Below the pieces are notes generated by a model. The model saw only the letters and a program-made list of their open reading frames with translations. It had not been told where the DNA came from and did no database searches. Source: JANNNF01 sp040385825 (GTDB lineage: Bacteria; Pseudomonadota; Alphaproteobacteria; Rhodobacterales; Rhodobacteraceae). From it: a stretch of 37,280 nt of DNA. Below, one piece after another: positions 32,710 to 37,280 of the stretch; position 1 is the first letter of the stretch, and each line of letters opens with the position of its first letter. The DNA lies in the NCBI GenBank assembly GCA_040385825.1, contig JAZKGQ010000040.1:1-37280 (forward strand), read 5' to 3'. Both the position numbers and the translations under genes were made by a program.

Positions 32710-34044
32710 TCAGGCTCCGCTGTTTCGGGCTAGGGCGTGGCGAAGGGCTTCATACGAGGCTTTGGGCGTGCGCTTCAAGGTGTCGAAATCCACATGCACC
32801 AGACCGAAGCGTTTTTCATAGCCGAGCGACCATTCGAAATTGTCCATCAGCGACCAGCAGAAATAGCCCTGAACCGGCACGCCTGCGGCGATGGCGTTTT
32901 GCACGGCGGCAAGGTGCTGGCCCAGATAGTCGATGCGGGGTTGGTCATCGACCGCGCCATTGGTGATCACATCCGGGGATGCGAGGCCGTTTTCGGTGAC
33001 ATAGATCGGCAGGCCGCGCGAGTATTCGGCATGGGTGCGTTTGAGGAAATCTTCCAGACCTTGGGGGTAAATCTCCCACCCCATCTGGGTTTTGGGCAGC
33101 GGGCCGTCCACTTCCTGAAAGCCGGGCCAAGGGCCGGGGGCGGGGGCCACGACCTTGCGGGTATAGTAGTTGATGCCGCACCAATCGACGGGCGTGCCGA
33201 TGGTGTCCATGTCATCCTGCCAGTTGGCGGGCATATGCGGCAGCAGGCCTTGCAGCACGCGTTCCGGGTAGGCCTTGTTGAAGATGCCGCCCAGATACCA
33301 GCGGTTGTAATGTTCGTCGTAGAGGCTGGCGGCGGCAATCGCCTCCGGCGTGTTGTCCACCGGGGTCGCCCATTCCAGATTGCAGACCGCGCCAAGGTTC
33401 TTCACGCCCAAGGACCGCATGGCCTGCGTCGCCGTGCCATGCGCCAGCAGAACATGGTGCATCGCGCGGGCGGTGGCGCGGATGTCACGCAGGCCCGGCG
33501 CGTGGTGGCCGAGGAAATGCGACAGCCAGGCCACGCACCAGGGTTCGTTGATCGGCGCGGCAGACCAGGTGCGGTCGCCGACCCGTTCCATCAGCACATG
33601 GGCGTAATCGGCGAACCAGCCGGCGATGTCGCGGTTGCGCCAGCCGCCCGCATCGGCCAAGGGCGAGGGCAGTTCCCAGTGATACAGGGTGATGGCGGGC
33701 TTGATGCCGCGTTCCAGCATGCCGTCGATCAGGCGGTCGTAGAAATCGAGGCCTTCCTTGTTGGCCGGACCCCGGCCTTCGGGCACGACGCGCGCCCAAC
33801 TGGCCGAAAAGCGGTAGACATCAAGGTTGGCGCCCTTGATCAGGTCCAGATCCTGCGGCCAGCGGTGGTAGTGATCGCAGGCGTAGGCCCCGTTTTCGGC
33901 CCGCACCACATTGCCGGGGGTGGCGGCGAAATCATCCCAATGGGTGCGGCCAGCCCCACCATGGGCATGGCCTTCGATCTGATAGGCCGAGGTTGCGGTG
34001 CCGAAAAGGAAACCTTCGGGGAATGTCGCGCGGGCAGGAAGCAT
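32710..34044 (-). CDS. Beta-glucosidase, GH1
   Basis: Hydrolyses beta-glucosides (e.g. cellobiose) in the cytoplasm; the 444 aa protein has no signal peptide. The GH1 signatures are complete: FLFGTATSAYQIEGH at the N-terminus, the acid/base E167 in NEPW and the nucleophile E351 in YVTENGLA, plus the C-terminal WSLMDNFEW substrate loop. ATG 34044 is preceded by AGGCATCC, a modest site. It lies nine bases after the aglR stop and ahead of glk, so it is part of an aglR-bgl-glk operon. A beta-specific enzyme beside an alpha-glucoside transporter is a mixed specificity worth noting. Confidence 0.93.
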   Translation of the reverse strand: MLPARATFPEGFLFGTATSAYQIEGHAHGGAGRTHWDDFAATPGNVVRAENGAYACDHYHRWPQDLDLIKGANLDVYRFSASWARVVPEGRGPANKEGLDFYDRLIDGMLERGIKPAITLYHWELPSPLADAGGWRNRDIAGWFADYAHVLMERVGDRTWSAAPINEPWCVAWLSHFLGHHAPGLRDIRATARAMHHVLLAHGTATQAMRSLGVKNLGAVCNLEWATPVDNTPEAIAAASLYDEHYNRWYLGGIFNKAYPERVLQGLLPHMPANWQDDMDTIGTPVDWCGINYYTRKVVAPAPGPWPGFQEVDGPLPKTQMGWEIYPQGLEDFLKRTHAEYSRGLPIYVTENGLASPDVITNGAVDDQPRIDYLGQHLAAVQNAIAAGVPVQGYFCWSLMDNFEWSLGYEKRFGLVHVDFDTLKRTPKASYEALRHALARNSGA

Positions 34045-34053
34045 GGGATGCCT

Positions 34054-35079
34054 TTATCTGGGAACGGGGCCGCTGGACTGGCCGATGATCAGTTCAGCCT
34101 CCAGCAGCCGGTGTTGCGGGCCTGCGGCGGGGTTGGCGATGACGTTCAGCAGCATCTCGGCCGCCAGCCGCCCGGCCTCGCGCACCGATGACCTTGTGGC
34201 GGTGAACAGCGGCAGATCCTCGCCGTTCTTCATGTAGCTCAGGTCGTCGTCATGGATGATCACCGACACATCGCGCCCCATCACCAGCCCGCGTTCCTCG
34301 ATCGCACGGCGCACGCCCATGCCGGAAATCATCGAGGCCGCAAGGATCGCGGTCGGCGGTTTTGGCAGGGTCAGCAGGGATTTGGCGGCGCGGTAGCCGG
34401 ATATTTCGGTCATCTCGGACGAAAACATCAGGTCGGGGTCAAGCGCGATGCCACGGTCGCGCAGCGCGTCGGTGTAGCCTGTGCGGCGGCGGATGGCGAA
34501 ATCCATGAACTCCAGCCCGTTGACCAGACCAAGCCGGACATGGCCCAAATCCAGCAGAAATTCGGTCGCGCGCTGAAACGCCCTGCGGTTGTTCACATCC
34601 AGCCAGCAATAGGGCAGTTCGGTCCCCGTGGCCCGGCCATGCACCACGAAAGGCATGCCGATTTCATGCAGCAGCGGGATGCGCGGGTCGTTCATCCGGG
34701 GGGCGTGGACGATCACGCCATCGACGTTGCCCTTGGATTTGAGGTTGCGATAGGTGTCTTCCTCCATCTCGTCGGGCACCACGGACAGCAGCATGTCATA
34801 GTCGTTGCGGCTGTAGGTTTCGCCTGCACCTGCGATGAAATCGGCAAACACCGGATTGACGATTTCATGCCGGGTCGCAATCGGAATGACATGGCCCACA
34901 GCCATGGCGCGCCCGGTGGCCAGGCGGATCGCGCGGGTGTTGGGGCGATAGTTGTGGCGTTTGGCGGCGGCCATCACCCGTTCGCGCGTGGCCTCGTTCA
35001 CCTCGGGGTAGCCATTCAGCGCCCGGCTGACCGTCGTGGGCGACAGGCCCAGCTTGGCGGAAAGCTCTTTGAGGTTCAT
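34054..35079 (-). CDS. aglR: LacI-family regulator of the alpha-glucoside locus (AglR-like)
   Basis: A 341 aa transcription factor. The N-terminal helix-turn-helix (residues 2-25) reads LKELSAKLGLSPTTVSRALNG, followed by the hinge helix (YRPNTRAIRLATGRA) and a periplasmic-binding-protein-like effector domain (about 60-335) with VDGVIVHAPR and GYTDALRDRGI. It is encoded divergently from aglE, as in the agl loci of rhizobia and Rhodobacteraceae, and palindromes typical of LacI-family operators lie in the shared 285-base region. A glucoside is the probable inducer. It heads a minus-strand operon with the beta-glucosidase and glucokinase genes and is likely autoregulated. Confidence 0.88.
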   Translation of the reverse strand: MNLKELSAKLGLSPTTVSRALNGYPEVNEATRERVMAAAKRHNYRPNTRAIRLATGRAMAVGHVIPIATRHEIVNPVFADFIAGAGETYSRNDYDMLLSVVPDEMEEDTYRNLKSKGNVDGVIVHAPRMNDPRIPLLHEIGMPFVVHGRATGTELPYCWLDVNNRRAFQRATEFLLDLGHVRLGLVNGLEFMDFAIRRRTGYTDALRDRGIALDPDLMFSSEMTEISGYRAAKSLLTLPKPPTAILAASMISGMGVRRAIEERGLVMGRDVSVIIHDDDLSYMKNGEDLPLFTATRSSVREAGRLAAEMLLNVIANPAAGPQHRLLEAELIIGQSSGPVPR

Positions 35080-35092
35080 GGGGCTGCATCTT

Positions 35093-35106
35093 CCAAACCG
35101 GTTTCA
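35093..35106. promoter_or_regulatory. Candidate AglR operator before aglR
   Basis: CCAAACCGGTTTCA, with the perfect palindrome AAACCGGTTT (35095-35104). It lies 16 bases upstream of the aglR start codon and is similar to the palindrome at 35264-35277, so it is a likely site of autoregulation. Confidence 0.55.
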
Positions 35107-35215
35107 ATCGGGGCGACTTTAAAGCCGCAGGCCACCGAGGTCAAAGCCATTCGGCAGCAACTGAAAACAAGGCAGGAAATGCTGCACCTGCGAAGGAAAA
35201 TGGTTGAAATCAGGC

Positions 35216-35277
35216 AAGCGCTTTGGATTGACTTGCATTTTCGGATCGGTGATTGTGCGGCATCCAAAGCGGTTTGG
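35216..35277 (+). promoter_or_regulatory. Candidate aglE promoter flanked by two operator-like palindromes
   Basis: A possible sigma-70-type promoter is TTGACT (35228-35233), 17 bases, GATTGT (35251-35256). Palindrome AAGCGCTT (35216-35223) lies just upstream of the -35 box, and CCAAAGCGGTTTGG (35264-35277) covers the expected transcription start. The pair, about 50 bases apart, would let a LacI-family repressor block or loop the promoter. The promoter call is weak in its -10 box; the palindromes are directly visible. Confidence 0.5.
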
Positions 35278-35364
35278 GTTTGATTCTGCGGGGAGGGTCG
35301 CAGTTCGCCTGTGTCGTTCGGAATTATGCCCCGTCAGAGGGCGGGGGAATCGGGAGGATTGCTC

Positions 35365-36717
35365 ATGAAAACCAAACTGTTCGTCAGTGCTGCGGCACTG
35401 GCGCTGGCCGCAGGCGGCGCTTTTGCGCAAGACCTGAAATTTGCTCCGGGCGAGGATGCGCGCTTCAACTGGGCCTCGTATGATGAATGGGACGCCAAGG
35501 ATCTGTCGGGCCAGGCCCTTCGGATCGACGGCCCATGGGGCGGGCAGGATCAGGAACTGTTCAATTCGGTGGTGGCCTATTTCAACGCGGCCACCGGGGC
35601 TGCGGTGGAATACACCGGCGGCGACGGGTTTGAACAGCGCGTGATGATCGATGTCGAGGCCGGATCGCCCCCCGGCATCGCGGTGGTGCCGCAGCCGGGT
35701 CTGGCCGCCGATCTGGCCAAGCGCGGCAAACTGGCCCCCCTGCCGCCGGAAACCGGCGATTGGGTGAAGGAAAACTATGCCGCCGGGCAATCCTGGGTTG
35801 ATCTGGCGACCTTTGCCGGGCCTGACGGCAACTCGGCGCTGTACGGGTTTTTCTACAAGGTCGATGTGAAGTCGCTGGTCTGGTATAACCCGGAAAACTT
35901 CGAGGATGCGGGCTATGAAGTGCCGCAATCGATGGAAGACCTGAAGGCGCTGACCGAACAGATCGTCGCTGATGGCGGCACGCCCTGGTGCATCGGTCTG
36001 GGGTCGGGTCCGGCCACCGGCTGGCCTGCGACCGACTGGGTCGAGGACATGATGCTGCGCAACAACACGCCCGCGGATTACGACGCCTGGGTGAAGAACG
36101 ACCTCAAGTTCAACGACCCCAAGGTGCTGGCCGCGATCGACGATTTCGGCTGGTTCTCGAAGACCGACGCCAACGTGCAGGGCGGCGCCGGGGCGGTCGG
36201 GTCCACCGACTTCCGCGACAGCCCCAAGGGTCTGTTTGCCTCGCCTCCCGGCTGCTACATGCACCGTCAGGCCAGCTTCATCCCGTCCTTCTTCCCCGAA
36301 GGCACGGTTGCGGGCGAAGATTCCGACTTCTTCTATTTCCCGTCCTATGCGGGCAAGGATCTGGGCAAACCGGTTCTGGGCGCGGGCACCCTGTTCGTGA
36401 TCACCCAGGACAGCCCGGTGGCGCAGGAGTTCATGAAATTCCTGCAATCGCCGATCGCGCATGAAGTCTGGATGGCGCAGTCGGGCTTTCTGACCCCGCA
36501 CAAGGGCGTCAATCCCGAAGCCTATGGCGACGCCACGCAGAAGAAACTGGGCGACGTGCTGCTGCAAGCCTCGACCTTCCGGTTCGACGGGTCTGACCTG
36601 ATGCCGGGCGCCATCGGTGCAGGCGTGTTCTGGACGGCGATGGTCGATTATGTCGGCGGCAAGACCTCGGCCGAGGTGGGCGACGCCATTCAGGCCACAT
36701 GGGACGGCCTGAAGTAA
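35365..36717 (+). CDS. aglE: Alpha-glucoside ABC transporter substrate-binding protein
   Basis: Periplasmic receptor for alpha-glucosides such as sucrose, maltose or trehalose. The 450 aa protein has a signal peptide (MKTKLFVSAAALALAAGGAFAQ) and the SBP_bac_1 fold: LRIDGPWGGQDQELFNSVV, FYKVDVKSLVWYNPENF and WVEDMMLRNN are typical of AglE. I chose ATG 35365 because GGGAGGA lies seven to ten bases upstream and it opens the signal peptide. It is followed, after a strong intercistronic hairpin, by the permease gene aglF. Assignment to agl and not to a generic maltose system rests on overall similarity and the aglR neighbour. Confidence 0.9.
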   Translation: MKTKLFVSAAALALAAGGAFAQDLKFAPGEDARFNWASYDEWDAKDLSGQALRIDGPWGGQDQELFNSVVAYFNAATGAAVEYTGGDGFEQRVMIDVEAGSPPGIAVVPQPGLAADLAKRGKLAPLPPETGDWVKENYAAGQSWVDLATFAGPDGNSALYGFFYKVDVKSLVWYNPENFEDAGYEVPQSMEDLKALTEQIVADGGTPWCIGLGSGPATGWPATDWVEDMMLRNNTPADYDAWVKNDLKFNDPKVLAAIDDFGWFSKTDANVQGGAGAVGSTDFRDSPKGLFASPPGCYMHRQASFIPSFFPEGTVAGEDSDFFYFPSYAGKDLGKPVLGAGTLFVITQDSPVAQEFMKFLQSPIAHEVWMAQSGFLTPHKGVNPEAYGDATQKKLGDVLLQASTFRFDGSDLMPGAIGAGVFWTAMVDYVGGKTSAEVGDAIQATWDGLK

Positions 36718-36726
36718 GCATCCTCT

Positions 36727-36756
36727 GGCCGCCGCAGGCCATGGCTTGCGGCGGTC
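36727..36756 (+). promoter_or_regulatory. Intercistronic hairpin between aglE and aglF
   Basis: CCGCCGCA (36729-36736) pairs perfectly with TGCGGCGG (36747-36754), with further G-T/G-C pairs at both ends; a second small hairpin CCCCG/CGGGG follows at 36794-36809. Such structures after binding-protein genes usually protect the upstream mRNA or attenuate read-through, giving more receptor than permease. There is no T-run. Confidence 0.55.
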
Positions 36757-36831
36757 TTCAGCCTTGCAGGACGCGGGTTCAACCGCGCCGCACCCCCGCC
36801 ACGCCGGGGCTTACATAGGGGAGGTGACCAC

Positions 36832-37280
36832 ATGGAACAGTTTCTGATGGCGGCCGTGACGATTGTTGTCGGGGTCGTGGGCTGTATCGGCTATTTCTTT
36901 CTGTCCAACATGGCGCTGGACGCGATCTACCCGGCGCGGGGCGAAAACGCCGGCGCCAACATCACGACGGCCAACAACATCCGGCCCTGGCTGTTCCTGC
37001 TGCCCGCCATCGTGATCCTGACCATCTATCTGGTCTATCCGGTGTTCGTGTCGGTCTATTATTCCTTCATGGACAAGGAAGGTGACGATTTCGTCGGCAT
37101 CGCCAATTACACTTGGATGGTGGGCGACGAAAAGTTCCGCGAATCCATGGTCAACAACATGCTGTGGCTGATCGTGGTGCCCGCCTTGTCCACCTTCTTT
37201 GGCCTGCTGGCCGCAGCCCTGACCGACCGCATCCGCTGGGGCAACTTTGCCAAGGCGATGATCTTCATGCCGATGGCGAT
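36832..37280 (+). CDS. aglF: Alpha-glucoside ABC transporter permease, 5' part
   Basis: Inner-membrane subunit of the AglEFGK importer, cut by the window end after about 149 codons. ATG 36832 follows GGGGAGG with good spacing. The visible part has the long first helix characteristic of AglF (MAAVTIVVGVVGCIGYFFL), a loop with NITTANNIRPW, a second helix (LFLLPAIVILTIYLVYP) and a third starting at NNMLWLIVVPALSTFFGLLAAALTD cut into shorter hydrophobic pieces. The conserved EAA loop lies beyond the end. aglG, aglA and aglK are expected downstream. Confidence 0.9.
   Translation, partial: MEQFLMAAVTIVVGVVGCIGYFFLSNMALDAIYPARGENAGANITTANNIRPWLFLLPAIVILTIYLVYPVFVSVYYSFMDKEGDDFVGIANYTWMVGDEKFRESMVNNMLWLIVVPALSTFFGLLAAALTDRIRWGNFAKAMIFMPMA

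Overview
The window is GC-rich, densely packed DNA (by eye about 65% GC) with many 1-8 bp overlaps between consecutive genes. Codon use, gene families and a short intergenic repeat (a GC hairpin followed by a GGATATTT-type core) point to an alphaproteobacterium of the Rhodobacteraceae (Rhodobacter/Gemmobacter/Tabrizicola-like). The exact genus is an inference. I see no rRNA, tRNA, CRISPR array, transposase or phage gene.

Layout. (1) 1-5226, plus strand: glycogen operon glgA-glgX-pgm, translationally coupled by 4-base overlaps. (2) 5329-5859: small secreted Sel1-repeat protein. (3) 6076-7857: periplasmic PQQ-dependent alcohol dehydrogenase of the ExaA/PedH type with the Asp-x-Asp metal-site signature of lanthanide enzymes, followed by a clear intrinsic terminator. 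(4) 8031-9529, minus: lytic transglycosylase lipoprotein and a KamA/EpmB-like radical SAM protein. (5) 9726-13863, plus: LuxR-type response regulator, FIST-domain (NosP-like) sensor and hybrid histidine kinase (NahK-like), head to tail without gaps. (6) 13866-17952, minus: five-gene operon of the PQQ-dehydrogenase-associated ABC system (binding protein, beta-propeller, small secreted protein, ATPase, ABC-2 permease). (7) 18101-24048, plus: cytochrome c, XoxJ-like binding protein, then coxG-coxS-coxL-coxM encoding a form II molybdenum hydroxylase. (8) 24317-28195: TerC membrane protein, convergent with a NosR/NirI-like flavo-iron-sulfur membrane protein and its ApbE flavin transferase. (9) 28448-31640: HNH nuclease, MFS transporter, AlkA-type glycosylase, esterase. 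(10) 31734-37280: alpha-glucoside utilisation locus, with aglR-bgl-glk on the minus strand divergent from aglE-aglF; aglF runs off the end.

How the parts fit. The central 18 kb (6-24 kb) reads as one periplasmic alcohol-oxidation system. The PQQ enzyme would make an aldehyde and pass electrons to the neighbouring cytochrome c. The Mo/2Fe-2S/FAD enzyme could oxidise the aldehyde further. The ABC/propeller genes and the XoxJ-like protein are family-typical helpers, and the NosP-NahK-regulator set is a likely controller. A shared promoter motif (AC[CA]AA[TG]GT followed closely by an ATA core) lies before the dehydrogenase, the cytochrome operon and coxG, and supports a common regulon. The two ends of the window are linked by glucose metabolism: alpha-glucoside uptake, glucosidase, glucokinase, phosphoglucomutase and glycogen synthesis.
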